Positions 20,992-31,984 of a stretch of DNA of 64,000 nt are shown here, one piece after another; within the stretch, counting starts at the first letter, position 1; each line of letters starts with the position of its first letter. The stretch spans positions 310,001 through 374,000 of the forward strand of contig JACKOQ010000003.1 in NCBI GenBank assembly GCA_024234215.1, in the 5' to 3' direction. The translations under genes and the position numbers were made by a program. The notes below the pieces were generated by a model that was not told the origin of the DNA, did not search any database, and saw only the letters and a list, made by a program, of their open reading frames with translations. This stretch comes from Pseudomonadales bacterium. Lineage in GTDB: Bacteria; Pseudomonadota; Gammaproteobacteria; Pseudomonadales; UBA5862.

Positions 20992-21734
20992 CCGGCCTCT
21001 CGCCGATCCTGCTCGCCAAGCTCGCCCATGACGCCGGCTTCGTGGTGGAACTGGGCGAGACCGACGGCTGGCTGGCGTTCGCCATCCCGGGCCGTGACCT
21101 GACGCTGTGGCTGCGCGGGCAGGATGAGGCGCTCATTGCCGCGCTGTCGCGCCGCGATGTGCTGACGGAAACCGCCATCGGCACGGCGTGGAGCGGGTCG
21201 TTGCCCGGCGCGGCGCAGGGCGCACGACGGGTGGGCTCGGCCAACGACCTGCTGACGCTGCTGCACCGGGCGCGGGTGCTGGAGCGCACCTTGCCCGATG
21301 CGCTGCTGACCGAATTCAAACAAACCACTGCCGACGTCGACACCACCGAGGCGCTGGCATGGGTGCGCCAGCGGCGCGGGCAGGCGCTGTTCCGCCAGGG
21401 ACTGTTCGACTACTGGGGCGGGCGCTGCGCGCTCACCGGCCTCGACGTGCCGGAGCTGCTGCGCGCCAGTCACGCCAAGCCGTGGAAGGACGCCAGCGAC
21501 GCCGAGCGCCTGGACGTGCACAACGGCCTGCTCTTGGCCGCGCATCTGGACGTGGCCTTCGATCAGGGCTTCATCGCCTTCGACGCCGCCGGCCGCATCG
21601 AGATTTCACCCGCGCTGCCGGCCGGGGCGGTCGCGATCCTCGGTCTGAACCCGGCGCTGCGGCTCACGCGGCTGAGTGCGGCGCACGCGCCCTATCTGGC
21701 CTGGCATCGGGGTCACGTGTTTAGGGCACTGTGA
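20988..21734 (+). CDS. HNH endonuclease (HNH_2 type)
   Basis: A 248-aa protein whose C-terminal half is an HNH_2 nuclease. RCALTGLDVPELLRASHAKPW gives Cys147, His162 and the surrounding pattern. VHNGLLLAAHLDVAFDQGF supplies Asn179 and a further His. The N-terminal 130 residues are unrecognised and may bind DNA or a partner. Proteins of this type often accompany restriction and ATPase modules. The start ATG overlaps the RNA ligase stop. The following 114 bases before recQ contain no gene. It is the last gene of the tightly linked cluster. Confidence 0.85.
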   Translation: MTGLSPILLAKLAHDAGFVVELGETDGWLAFAIPGRDLTLWLRGQDEALIAALSRRDVLTETAIGTAWSGSLPGAAQGARRVGSANDLLTLLHRARVLERTLPDALLTEFKQTTADVDTTEALAWVRQRRGQALFRQGLFDYWGGRCALTGLDVPELLRASHAKPWKDASDAERLDVHNGLLLAAHLDVAFDQGFIAFDAAGRIEISPALPAGAVAILGLNPALRLTRLSAAHAPYLAWHRGHVFRAL

Positions 21735-21848
21735 CGGTGGATTCGGTATCCCACTGCGCGATCACCTCGACGCCTTGGCGCGGGCATCGGCTGAGGCGTG
21801 CAGGGCGATGCAATCCCACAACGTACTGCCGAAGATGAGCCAAGACCC

Positions 21849-23663
<1,815 letters not shown>

Positions 23664-23731
23664 TGGGCGGGCGGTGGCGCCATGCCGGGCAGTGGAGCGA
23701 TCGGCATGGCCACCCGAGGCGCAGCGCTCGA

Positions 23732-24994
23732 TCAGCCTTCCATGTTCCTGATGATGGCGTCGCCGAATTCGGAGCACCTCAGCAGCTTGGCATCGGGCAT
23801 CAGCCGCTCGAAGTCGTAGGTGACGGTCTTGGCCTCGATGGCGCCCTCGACGCCCTTCAGAATCAGGTCGGCCGCTTCGCTCCAGCCGATATGGCGCAGC
23901 ATCATCTCGGCCGAGAGCACCAGTGACCCCGGATTGACCTTGTCCTGGCCAGCGTACTTGGGTGCCGTGCCGTGGGTGGCCTCGAACACCGAGACGCTGC
24001 CGCCCAGGTTGGCGCCGGGGGCGATACCGATGCCGCCCACCTCGGCCGCCAGCGCGTCGGAGATGTAGTCACCATTGAGGTTGAGGGTGGCGATGACGCT
24101 GTACTCTTCGGGCCGCATCAGAATCTGCTGCAGGAAAGCGTCGGCAATCACATCCTTGACGACGATCTGCCGTCCGGTTCTGGGATTGTTGAAGGCATGC
24201 CAGCTTCCGCCATCGAGCGGCGTGGCGCCGAACCGCTCCCGCGCCAGCTCGTAGCCCCAATCCTTGAAGGCCCCTTCGGTGTACTTCATGATGTTGCCCT
24301 TGTGCACCAGCGTGACCGACGGCAGATCGCAGTCGATCGCATACTGGATCGCCTTGCGCACCAGCCGCTTGGTGCCCTCTTCGGAGACCGGTTTGATGCC
24401 GATGCCGCAATGCTCCGAAAAGCGGATCTGGGTGACACCCATCTCTTCGCGCAGGAATCGGATCAGCTTGATCGCCTCGGGCGAATCGGCCTTCCATTCG
24501 ATGCCGGCATAGATGTCCTCGGAGTTCTCGCGGAAGATCACCATGTCGGTCTTCTGCGGTGCGATCACCGGGCTCGGCACCCCCTTGAACCAGCGCACCG
24601 GGCGGATGCAGACATAGAGGTCGAGCTCCTGACGCAGCGCCACGTTGAGCGAGCGAATGCCGCCGCCGACCGGCGTCGTCAATGGCCCCTTGATGCCGAC
24701 CAGATACTCCCTGAAAGCCTCGAGGGTCTCGGCGGGCAGCCACTCGTTCGGCCCATAGACCCGGGTCGCCTTCTCACCGGCGTAGATCTCCATCCAGGCA
24801 ATCGAACGGCGCGCACCATAGGCCTTGTCGACGGCGGCGTTGACCACCTTCAGCATCACCGGCGTGATGTCGACACCGGTGCCGTCACCCTCGATGTAGG
24901 TGATGATGGGGTGGTTGGGCACGTTGAGAGAGAGATCCGCATTGGCGGTGATCTTTTCACCGTCTTTGGGAATCACCAGCTTTGTCCGTTTCAT
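23732..24994 (-). CDS. icd: NADP-dependent isocitrate dehydrogenase
   Basis: A 420-aa protein that catalyses oxidative decarboxylation of isocitrate to 2-oxoglutarate in the TCA cycle. IEGDGTG, GGGIRSLNVALRQ with the substrate-binding and phosphorylatable Ser115, and HGTAPKYAGQDKVNP identify it. The Lys-Tyr pair in APKYAG and the later TVTYDFERLM match NADP-specific enzymes of the E. coli type. The presence of the target Ser suggests control by an AceK kinase if the genome has one. ATG at 24992-24994. It is divergent from rluE across 207 bases. In pseudomonads icd lies next to a csp gene; here the GC-rich island separates it from one. Confidence 0.97.
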   Translation of the reverse strand: MKRTKLVIPKDGEKITANADLSLNVPNHPIITYIEGDGTGVDITPVMLKVVNAAVDKAYGARRSIAWMEIYAGEKATRVYGPNEWLPAETLEAFREYLVGIKGPLTTPVGGGIRSLNVALRQELDLYVCIRPVRWFKGVPSPVIAPQKTDMVIFRENSEDIYAGIEWKADSPEAIKLIRFLREEMGVTQIRFSEHCGIGIKPVSEEGTKRLVRKAIQYAIDCDLPSVTLVHKGNIMKYTEGAFKDWGYELARERFGATPLDGGSWHAFNNPRTGRQIVVKDVIADAFLQQILMRPEEYSVIATLNLNGDYISDALAAEVGGIGIAPGANLGGSVSVFEATHGTAPKYAGQDKVNPGSLVLSAEMMLRHIGWSEAADLILKGVEGAIEAKTVTYDFERLMPDAKLLRCSEFGDAIIRNMEG

Positions 24995-25201
24995 GGTCCT
25001 GACTGCTCCAGATGCATTCCAAGGGGAGCGACTGATGGGTAGACTGCCTCACCCGCGACCCGCACCATCCATGCAGGGCAGAACGACAGTTGCGGTTCGG
25101 TAATTCGATTTCAACCCGTCGCCGAAGATGGCCGGAGTATACCAAAGCGAAATCGCCGTTTTGGCCGTTCCGGTAATTTTTTTACCTTTTGATGACCGCG
25201 C

Positions 25202-25825
25202 ATGGCGCTGCTGATTCTGTTCAACAAACCCTATGGCGTGCTGTCGCAGTTTTCGGGCGATGGCGCCCATCCCACGCTCAAACCGTTCATCGAGCTGCCG
25301 AACGTCTATCCGGCCGGCCGGCTCGACCGTGACTCCGAGGGGCTGTTGCTGCTGACCGACGACGGCCAGTTGCAGCATCACATCGCCCACCCGCGCCACA
25401 AGCAGCAGAAGAGCTACTGGGTGCAGGTCGAAGGAGAACCGACCACCGAGGCGATCGGCACGCTGCAACAGGGGGTACTGCTGAACGATGGCATGACGTT
25501 GCCGGCACAGGTGCGGCGGATCGACGAACCCGCGCTCTGGCCACGGCAGCCGCCGATTCGCTGGCGCGCCAACAAGCCCACCCACTGGCTCGAGATCACG
25601 ATCCGCGAGGGGCGCAACCGGCAGGTGCGGCGCATGACCGCCGCAGTCGGTCTGCCGACACTGCGGCTGGTGCGCTGGCGCATCGGCGACTGGACACTCG
25701 ATGGTCTGGCGCCCGGTGAGTGGCGCAGCGTTCAGATCGAGTCGCCAGCGCAGACGGCACCCCACCCCCGCCGAGTGCCGGCATCAAGACCGCAACGCGC
25801 ACCAAAGAGGTCGCCCAGAGGATGA
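25202..25825 (+). CDS. rluE: 23S rRNA pseudouridine synthase RluE
   Basis: A 207-aa RsuA/RluB-type pseudouridine synthase, predicted to modify U2457 of 23S rRNA (E. coli numbering). FNKPYGVLSQF and the catalytic motif PAGRLDRDSEGLLLLTDDG, with the invariant Asp, are present. EGRNRQVRRMTAAVGLPTLRL is the other family hallmark. It lacks an N-terminal S4 domain, as RluE does. The last 30 residues are a basic, Pro-rich tail. It is divergent from icd and its stop lies one base from the moaE stop on the other strand. Confidence 0.92.
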   Translation: MALLILFNKPYGVLSQFSGDGAHPTLKPFIELPNVYPAGRLDRDSEGLLLLTDDGQLQHHIAHPRHKQQKSYWVQVEGEPTTEAIGTLQQGVLLNDGMTLPAQVRRIDEPALWPRQPPIRWRANKPTHWLEITIREGRNRQVRRMTAAVGLPTLRLVRWRIGDWTLDGLAPGEWRSVQIESPAQTAPHPRRVPASRPQRAPKRSPRG

Positions 25826-25826
25826 C

Positions 25827-26282
25827 TCAGCGCTGCCAGCGTTCGCGGGCCCTCTGGTCGCTGTCGCGCGCGTCGATCCAGTGCGCGCCGCTGACGCCCT
25901 GCTCTTTCTTCCAGAAGGGTGCGGAGGTTTTGAGAAAATCCATGATGAATTCGGCCGCCGCGAAGGCGTCGTGGCGATGCGCCGTGGCCGTGGCCACCAG
26001 CACGATCTGCTCGGCCGGTGTCAGCGCCCCCACCCGATGCACCACCCGCGCGGCGAGCAGCGGCCAGCGCTGCCGCGCCTCCTCGACGATCTGCCGCAGG
26101 CTGTTTTCGGTCATCTGCGGATAGTGTTCGAGAACGAGCTGCTCGATCTGCCGCGCCTCACCCAGCTCCCGCACCAGGCCGACGAAGGCGACCACCGCCC
26201 CGGCGCCCGGGGCCTGCTGGCGCAACTGGTTCACCTCGGCTTCGAGCGAAAAATCGTGCTGCTGAACCCGCACCTCGAACAT
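25827..26282 (-). CDS. moaE: molybdopterin synthase catalytic subunit MoaE
   Basis: A 151-aa subunit that transfers sulfur from MoaD thiocarboxylate to precursor Z to form molybdopterin. GAVVAFVGLVR, LEHYPQM, VVHRVGALTPAEQIVLVATATAHRHDAF and the catalytic KTSAPFWKKE segment are clear. It is the last gene of moaC-moaD-moaE, starting one base after the moaD stop. The complete trio implies that the organism makes molybdenum cofactor, with moaA elsewhere. Confidence 0.96.
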   Translation of the reverse strand: MFEVRVQQHDFSLEAEVNQLRQQAPGAGAVVAFVGLVRELGEARQIEQLVLEHYPQMTENSLRQIVEEARQRWPLLAARVVHRVGALTPAEQIVLVATATAHRHDAFAAAEFIMDFLKTSAPFWKKEQGVSGAHWIDARDSDQRARERWQR

Positions 26283-26283
26283 C

Positions 26284-26535
26284 TCAACCCCCGGTCATCG
26301 GCGGAAAGAACGCCACTTCGTCGTCCGCCCCAATCGGCGTGTCGAAGGCGGCGATCTGCTGGTTGACTGCAACGAGGATGCGCTCGGGGTCCAACACTTC
26401 GGCCCACAGCGGGCCGCGTGCGGCGATCAGATGGGCCATCAGCCGATCGACCCGATCGACCTGCGGCGGCGGTTGCAGCAGCTCATGGTCGAGCCCCAGG
26501 TCCTCGCGCACGCGGGCGAAGTAGCAGATCTTCAT
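26284..26535 (-). CDS. moaD: molybdopterin synthase sulfur carrier subunit MoaD
   Basis: An 83-aa ubiquitin-like protein ending in the required Gly-Gly (PPMTGG), the site of thiocarboxylation. KICYFARVREDLGLDHE begins the fold and VAVNQQ plus DEVAFFPP are typical MoaD features. ATG 26533-26535 overlaps the moaC stop by four bases, which is why I reject a longer in-frame start lying inside moaC. It forms the heterotetramer with MoaE. Confidence 0.95.
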   Translation of the reverse strand: MKICYFARVREDLGLDHELLQPPPQVDRVDRLMAHLIAARGPLWAEVLDPERILVAVNQQIAAFDTPIGADDEVAFFPPMTGG

Positions 26536-27023
26536 GGCGTCGACGGCGTCTCGGCCTGCCAATGGCCGCTTCGGCCACCCCGTTTCTCGAGCAGGCGCAC
26601 GCCATCGATCACCATCCCCCGGTCGACCCCCTTGCACATGTCGTAAATGGTCAGCGCGGCGATGCTGGCCGCAGTCAGCGCCTCCATCTCGACACCGGTC
26701 TGCCCCCTCAGGCGGCAGGTGGCGCGGATCACCACCCGACTCTGCGCGATGTCGGGCGTCAGTTCGACCTGAATGGCGCTGAGCAGCAGCGGATGACAGA
26801 GCGGAATCAGCTCGGCACAGCGCTTGGCGGCCTGGATGCCGGCAATGCGGGCGACGGTGAGTACATCGCCCTTCTTGTGCCGTCCCTCAGTGATCAGCCG
26901 CAGCGTGTCGGGCGCCATGCGCACGATCGCCTCGGCAGTGGCCTCCCGGCTGCTCTCGGCCTTGTCGGTGATGTCGACCATCCGGGCATTGCCGTCGGCG
27001 TCGAGGTGGGTGAGCTGGCTCAT
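26532..27023 (-). CDS. moaC: cyclic pyranopterin monophosphate synthase MoaC
   Basis: A 163-aa protein of the molybdenum cofactor pathway that acts after MoaA. MVDITDKAES, KGDVLTVARIAGIQAAKR, the active-site LCHPLLL and TGVEMEALTAASIAALTIYDM are all conserved. It is the first gene of the moaCDE operon. The upstream gap, shared with nudJ, contains an AT-rich stretch near 27071-27085 (GTATTATTCTATAAA) that could provide -10 boxes in both directions, including TAGAAT for moaC. Confidence 0.97.
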   Translation of the reverse strand: MSQLTHLDADGNARMVDITDKAESSREATAEAIVRMAPDTLRLITEGRHKKGDVLTVARIAGIQAAKRCAELIPLCHPLLLSAIQVELTPDIAQSRVVIRATCRLRGQTGVEMEALTAASIAALTIYDMCKGVDRGMVIDGVRLLEKRGGRSGHWQAETPSTP

Positions 27024-27127
27024 GTGATCTGTCCGGTCGATCAGGGTCGGCGGCGGGAAGCCGTCTGGCTGTATTATTCTATAAAGCGTCCATTATCCCA
27101 ATTGCCAGTCATCCACCGGAGCCCTGC

Positions 27128-27580
27128 ATGGATTGGTATCCCCACGCCACGGTCGCCACCATCGTGGAGCGCGATGGCCACTTTCTGCTGGTCGAAGAGA
27201 GCGAGGGCGAGCGCCTGGTCATCAACCAGCCGGCCGGCCACCTCGATCAGGGCGAGACCCTGGCCGCCGCGGCCGTGCGCGAGACGCTGGAGGAGACCGG
27301 CTGGGAGGTCACCGTCAAGGCGCTGCTCGGCCTCTATACCTACACCTCGGCCTACAACGGCATCAGTTATCTGCGCACCTGCTTCATTGCCGAACCGCTG
27401 CGGCACCATCCCGAACGTCCGCTCGACACCGGCATCCTGCGCACACTGTGGCTGACCGTCGACGAACTGCGCGCCCGCCGTGACCGGCTGCGCAGCCCGC
27501 TGGTGCTGCGCAACGTCGAGGACTACCTGCGCGGCAAGCGCTATCCGCTCGATTTCATTCATGAGCATTCCGGGCAATAG
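27128..27580 (+). CDS. nudJ: Nudix hydrolase NudJ (phosphatase-type)
   Basis: A 150-aa Nudix enzyme. The Nudix box is intact: GHLDQGETLAAAAVRETLEETGWEV. MDWYPHATVATIVERDG and the GLYTYTSAYNGISYLRTCF segment match NudJ (YmfB), which hydrolyses nucleoside tri- and diphosphates and HMP pyrophosphate. CGGAG precedes the ATG. It lies directly before mnmA, a neighbourhood conserved in gammaproteobacteria (nudJ-mnmA-hflD-purB). Confidence 0.93.
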   Translation: MDWYPHATVATIVERDGHFLLVEESEGERLVINQPAGHLDQGETLAAAAVRETLEETGWEVTVKALLGLYTYTSAYNGISYLRTCFIAEPLRHHPERPLDTGILRTLWLTVDELRARRDRLRSPLVLRNVEDYLRGKRYPLDFIHEHSGQ

Positions 27581-27582
27581 GC

Positions 27583-27588
27583 TATAAT
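27583..27588 (+). promoter_or_regulatory. -10 element for mnmA
   Basis: TATAAT at 27583-27588 sits in GCTATAATTGCCGCC, three bases after the nudJ stop. Transcription would begin near 27595. That leaves almost no leader for a TTG start at 27599 and about 25 bases for the GTG at 27620, supporting the latter. No strong -35 box is seen. Confidence 0.6.
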
Positions 27589-27619
27589 TGCCGCCCTTTT
27601 GCTCGCCCGGTCACAGCAG

Positions 27620-28765
27620 GTGCCACCCTCCTTCGCACAACGCATCGTCGTCGGCATGTCCGGCGGGGTCGACTCCTCGGTCGCTGCCTTCCTGCTGAAG
27701 CAGCAGGGCCACCAGGTGGTCGGACTGTTCATGAAGAACTGGGAGGAGGATGACGGCACCGAATACTGTACGGCGAAACAGGACCTGGCCGATGCCCGGC
27801 AGGTGGCCGATCAGCTCGGCATCGAACTGCACACCGCCAACTTCGCCGCCGAATACTGGGACCAGGTCTTCAGCCACTTTCTGAGCGAATACCGCGCCGG
27901 CCGCACCCCCAACCCCGATGTGTTGTGCAACCGCGAGATCAAGTTCAAGGTCTTCGCCGAGTATGCCGAACTGCTGGGTGCCGACCAGATCGCCACCGGC
28001 CACTATGCCCGCCTCGATCGGCAGGGCGGGCAGACCCGGCTGCTGAAGGGGCTCGATGCCAACAAGGACCAGAGCTACTTCCTGCATGCGGTCAGCGCAC
28101 AGCAGTTTGCCCGCAGCCACTTTCCGGTCGGAGCGCTGCAGAAGTCGCAGGTGCGGCAGATTGCCGCTCAGCTCGGCCTCGCCACCCAGAGCAAAAAGGA
28201 CAGCACCGGCATCTGCTTCATCGGTGAGCGCCGCTTCCGCGATTTTCTGACCCGCTATCTGCCCGCGCAGCCGGGGCCGATCGAAACCGCCGAGGGTCGC
28301 CGGCTCGGCGAGCACCACGGGCTGCTCCACCACACGATCGGGCAGCGCCAGGGTCTGGGTGTCGGCGGTGTCCATGGCGCCGCCGAGGCCCCCTGGTATG
28401 TGGCCGCCAAGGATCTGGACCGCAACACGCTGATCGTGGTGCAGGGCCATGACCATCCGCTGCTGCTGGCAGATGGACTCACCACCTCGGCGCTCCACTG
28501 GATCGATGGTGAGGGCCCACGCCTGCCCTGCCGGCTCGCCGCCAAGACGCGCTATCGTCAGCCGGATCAGCCCTGCTGGCTGGAGCCGGCCGAGGACGGC
28601 CGCTGTCGGGTCCGGTTCGACACGCCGCAGCGGGCGGTGACGCCGGGGCAGTATGTGGTGTTCTATCAGGACGAGATCTGCCTGGGCGGTGGAGTGATCG
28701 AAACCGCCCTGCCTGTGATGCAGCCGGCCCAGCCGTTTTCCCCTGCCCTCCGCCACGGAGCCTAG
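27620..28765 (+). CDS. mnmA: tRNA 2-thiouridylase MnmA
   Basis: A 381-aa enzyme that thiolates U34 of tRNAs for Glu, Gln and Lys. The PP-loop VVGMSGGVDSSVAA binds ATP. LFMKNWEEDDG, the catalytic cysteines in PDVLCNREIKF and STGICFIGERRF, and TGHYARL are conserved. An ATG inside the PP-loop cannot be the start. GTG 27620 gives an N-terminus like E. coli MnmA; a TTG at 27599 is the alternative and would be nearly leaderless. It abuts hflD with no gap. Confidence 0.93.
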   Translation: MPPSFAQRIVVGMSGGVDSSVAAFLLKQQGHQVVGLFMKNWEEDDGTEYCTAKQDLADARQVADQLGIELHTANFAAEYWDQVFSHFLSEYRAGRTPNPDVLCNREIKFKVFAEYAELLGADQIATGHYARLDRQGGQTRLLKGLDANKDQSYFLHAVSAQQFARSHFPVGALQKSQVRQIAAQLGLATQSKKDSTGICFIGERRFRDFLTRYLPAQPGPIETAEGRRLGEHHGLLHHTIGQRQGLGVGGVHGAAEAPWYVAAKDLDRNTLIVVQGHDHPLLLADGLTTSALHWIDGEGPRLPCRLAAKTRYRQPDQPCWLEPAEDGRCRVRFDTPQRAVTPGQYVVFYQDEICLGGGVIETALPVMQPAQPFSPALRHGA

Positions 28766-29389
28766 ATGGCCAGATCGATCGAGGAACAGGCCCTGGCCTT
28801 TGCCGCCCTCCTGCAGTTTGCCCAAGGGGTCGATCGCCTCGCCCGCACCGGCGTGGTCTCGCAATCGAACATCGAGACTGCCGTGACGGCGACCCTCTGC
28901 ACCCATCCCGCCTCGACCGAGGCGGTGTTCGGTGGCCTCTCGCCGATCCTGCCCGGGCTGCGCCTGCTCAGTGGTTGGCGCCAGAACGGCAAGAGTGACG
29001 AGATGGTCAGTACGCTGCGCTATGCGGTGGCCGCCATCCACCTGCAGGGCAAGCTCGCGGCGCAGCCACGGATGCTCGATCAGATCGGCCAGGAGCTGGT
29101 CCAGATCGGCCGCCAGCAGCAGTTGCCCGACTTCGACCAGGCCGCACTGGTCGGTCAGCTCTCGCGGCTCTATCAGCAGAGCCTCAGCACGCTGCGCTTT
29201 CGCATCCAGGTGGTCGGCGAGCCGCGCCATCTGCAGAACAGCGAGATCGCCGACAAGATTCGCCTGCTGCTGTTCGCCGCCGTGCGCTCGGCCATGCTCT
29301 GGCGCCAGCTGGGCGGACGCCCGCTGTTTTTGCTCTGGCAGCGGCGCGCCCTGATCAACACGGCCGACCGCCTGCTCCAGCGCCACTGA
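28766..29389 (+). CDS. hflD: lysogenization regulator HflD
   Basis: A 207-aa, mostly helical protein. EEQALAFAALLQFAQGVDRLARTG, FGGLSPILPGLRLL, QHL-like HLQGKL and RIQVVGEPRHLQNSEIADKIRLLLFAAVRSAMLW match HflD. In E. coli it is membrane-associated and influences lambda CII stability; its host role is unclear. The ATG directly follows the mnmA stop, so translation is probably coupled. Its presence is restricted largely to gammaproteobacteria and is the best taxonomic pointer here. Confidence 0.93.
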   Translation: MARSIEEQALAFAALLQFAQGVDRLARTGVVSQSNIETAVTATLCTHPASTEAVFGGLSPILPGLRLLSGWRQNGKSDEMVSTLRYAVAAIHLQGKLAAQPRMLDQIGQELVQIGRQQQLPDFDQAALVGQLSRLYQQSLSTLRFRIQVVGEPRHLQNSEIADKIRLLLFAAVRSAMLWRQLGGRPLFLLWQRRALINTADRLLQRH

Positions 29390-29438
29390 CCACCCCGCAC
29401 AGCGAAACTGCCCCCTTCAAGTCAACCCCGGACCGCCC

Positions 29439-30824
29439 ATGACACTCTCGACCCTGACCGCACTCTCCCCGATCGATGGCCGCTATGCCGACAAAAGCAC
29501 CGAACTGCGGCGCTACTTCAGCGAGTTCGGCCTGATTCGCCATCGGCTGCTGGTCGAGGTGCGCTGGTTTCAGCATCTGGCGCAATCCGGTCAACTGCCC
29601 GAGCTGCCGCCGCTGTCGAGCGCGGCCAACCATTTTCTGAACTCCCTGGTCGACCAGTTCGATGAGGCGGCCGCCGAGCAGATCAAGCAGATCGAACGCG
29701 GCACCAACCATGACGTCAAGGCGGTGGAGTACCACCTGAAGCAGTGCTTCGCCAGCCAGCCGGAACTGCGGCCACGGCTGGAGTTCATCCACTTCGGCTG
29801 CACCTCCGAGGACATCAACAACCTGAGCCATGCGCTGATGGTGCAGGGTGCCCGCAACGACATCCTGCTGCCGCTGATCGATCGACTGATCGACACCATC
29901 GCCGAGTTCAGCGTGCAGCTTGCCGGCTTGCCGATGCTGTCGCGCACCCATGGCCAGAGCGCCTCGCCCACCACCGTCGGCAAGGAGTTCGCCAATGTCG
30001 CCTATCGTCTGCGGCGGCAGCGGCAGCAGATCGCCACCACTGCGCTGCTCGGCAAGATGAATGGCGCCGTCGGCAACTTCAATGCGCACTGCGTCAGCTA
30101 CCCCGAGCTCGACTGGCCGACGCTGGCCAGCCGCTTCGTCACCGACCTGGGGCTGGCGTGGAACCCCTACACCACCCAGATCGAGCCACACGACTGCCTG
30201 GCCGAGCTGTTCGATGCCATCGCCCGCTTCAACACCGTGCTGATCGACTTCACCCGCGACCTCTGGGGCTACATCTCGCTCGGCTATTTTGGTCAGAAGC
30301 GGGTCGCCGGCGAGGTGGGCTCCTCGACGATGCCGCACAAGGTCAATCCGATCGATTTCGAGAATGCCGAGGGCAATCTCGGCATCGCCAATGCGCTGCT
30401 GCACCACTTCTCCAGCAAGCTGCCGATCTCGCGCTGGCAGCGCGACCTGACCGACTCCACCGTGCTGCGCAACCTCGGCACCGCCTTTGCGCACACCACT
30501 ATCGCCCTGCACTCGACACTCAAGGGACTCGGCAAGCTGGAGATCAACCGCGAACGGATCGCCGCCGATCTGGACAGTGCCTGGGAGGTGCTGGCCGAAG
30601 CCATCCAGATGGTGATGCGCCGCCATGGCGTCGAGGAGCCCTACGAGAAGCTGAAGGAATTGACCCGCGGTCAGGCCATCGACCAGGCAGCGCTGCAACA
30701 GTTCATCGACCAGTTGGCGATTCCGGAGGCCGAAAAGGCCCGGCTGCGGCAGCTCACCCCGGCCGGTTACATCGGCAATGCCCCCCACCAGGCGACCAGC
30801 ATCCGGCAGTGGCTCGACGACTGA
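29439..30824 (+). CDS. purB: adenylosuccinate lyase
   Basis: A 461-aa fumarase/aspartase superfamily enzyme acting twice in purine synthesis (SAICAR to AICAR, adenylosuccinate to AMP). The signature GSSTMPHKVNPIDFENAEGN is intact. SPIDGRYADKS, CTSEDINNLSHALM and SRTHGQSASPTTVGKEF (catalytic His) are present. It is 49 bases after hflD, in the conserved mnmA-hflD-purB order. The ribosome-binding site is weak. Confidence 0.97.
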   Translation: MTLSTLTALSPIDGRYADKSTELRRYFSEFGLIRHRLLVEVRWFQHLAQSGQLPELPPLSSAANHFLNSLVDQFDEAAAEQIKQIERGTNHDVKAVEYHLKQCFASQPELRPRLEFIHFGCTSEDINNLSHALMVQGARNDILLPLIDRLIDTIAEFSVQLAGLPMLSRTHGQSASPTTVGKEFANVAYRLRRQRQQIATTALLGKMNGAVGNFNAHCVSYPELDWPTLASRFVTDLGLAWNPYTTQIEPHDCLAELFDAIARFNTVLIDFTRDLWGYISLGYFGQKRVAGEVGSSTMPHKVNPIDFENAEGNLGIANALLHHFSSKLPISRWQRDLTDSTVLRNLGTAFAHTTIALHSTLKGLGKLEINRERIAADLDSAWEVLAEAIQMVMRRHGVEEPYEKLKELTRGQAIDQAALQQFIDQLAIPEAEKARLRQLTPAGYIGNAPHQATSIRQWLDD

Positions 30825-30874
30825 GCTGCACGGTGGCGCTGACGGCCCGGCCATGCGCGCCGGGTGGGCCATGC

Positions 30875-30880
30875 TACAAT
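30875..30880 (+). promoter_or_regulatory. -10 element for nadA
   Basis: TACAAT within GCTACAATCGGGCCC, about 45 bases before the nadA start. It matches the GCTAYAAT family seen upstream of several genes in this window. No good -35 is visible. Confidence 0.5.
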
Positions 30881-30924
30881 CGGGCCCAGCATCACACCCG
30901 GATCGCCGAGAGGTCGCACTGCCC

Positions 30925-31983
30925 ATGAACGTGACCGAAAAGCTGCTGAAAAGTCACCAGATCGACGAAACCCTCTTCGTCGAAGCCCGCGACGGGCATC
31001 ACTTGGCCGAAGCGCAGTATCAGGCACTGAAACGGCAGATCGAGGCGCTGCTGGCCAGCAAGAATGCGGTCATCGTCGCCCACTACTACACCGACCCGCA
31101 GTTGCAGCGACTGGCCGAGGAGACCGGCGGCTTCGTCTCCGACTCGCTGCAGATGGCCCGCTTCGGCAAGGAACACCCCGCCACCACGCTGATGGTGGTC
31201 GGCGTGCGCTTCATGGGCGAGACCGCCAAGATTCTCACACCGCACAAGCGGGTGCTGATGCCAACGCTGGAGGCCACCTGTTCACTCGACATCAGCTGCC
31301 CGATCGACCCTTTTTCGGCCTTCTGCGATGCCCATCCCGACCACACCGTGGTGGTCTATGCCAACACCTCCGCCGCCGTGAAGGCGCGTGCCGACTGGGT
31401 GGCCACCTCCAGCATGGCGCTCGAACTGATCGAACATCTGAGCGCAGAGGGTCAGAAGATTCTCTGGGCACCGGACAAGCACCTGGGCAGCTACCTGGCC
31501 GAGCAGAGCGGCGCCGACATGCTGCTGTGGGACGGCGCCTGCATCGTCCATGAGGAGTTCAAGGCCCAAGGCATTCGCGACCTCAAGCATGTCTACCCTG
31601 ACGCAGCCGTGCTGGCCCACCCCGAATCGCCGAAGACGGTGCTCGATCTGGCCGATCTGGTCGGTTCAACCACCCAGATCATCGAGGCGGCCCGCAGGCT
31701 GCCCAACGACACCTTCATCGTCGCCACCGACCGCGGCCTGATCTACAAGCTCGAACAGCTCGCGCCGGGCAAACGTTTTCTGGAGGCCCCCACCGGCGGC
31801 CGTGGCGCCACCTGTCACAGTTGTGCCCACTGCCCGTGGATGGCGATGAACCATCTGGAGAATCTGCTGGTCAGCCTGCGTGATGAGTGCAACGAGATCG
31901 AACTCGACGCAGAGCTGTGTCGGCAGGCCATGGTGCCGCTGGAGCGGATGCTGGCCTTCTCGAAAAGCCTGCCGCCACGCTGA
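30925..31983 (+). CDS. nadA: quinolinate synthase NadA
   Basis: A 352-aa enzyme that condenses iminoaspartate with dihydroxyacetone phosphate to give quinolinate for NAD synthesis. AHYYTDPQLQ, SDSLQMARF, the Cys-bearing EATCSLDISCPI and the C-terminal ATCHSCAHCPWMAMN supply the cysteines for its 4Fe-4S cluster. FLEAPTGGRGATC is also family-specific. ATG 30925 is chosen because the conserved region starts there; a longer frame overlaps purB. It converges with bepA with one base between stops. Confidence 0.95.
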   Translation: MNVTEKLLKSHQIDETLFVEARDGHHLAEAQYQALKRQIEALLASKNAVIVAHYYTDPQLQRLAEETGGFVSDSLQMARFGKEHPATTLMVVGVRFMGETAKILTPHKRVLMPTLEATCSLDISCPIDPFSAFCDAHPDHTVVVYANTSAAVKARADWVATSSMALELIEHLSAEGQKILWAPDKHLGSYLAEQSGADMLLWDGACIVHEEFKAQGIRDLKHVYPDAAVLAHPESPKTVLDLADLVGSTTQIIEAARRLPNDTFIVATDRGLIYKLEQLAPGKRFLEAPTGGRGATCHSCAHCPWMAMNHLENLLVSLRDECNEIELDAELCRQAMVPLERMLAFSKSLPPR

Positions 31984-31984
31984 T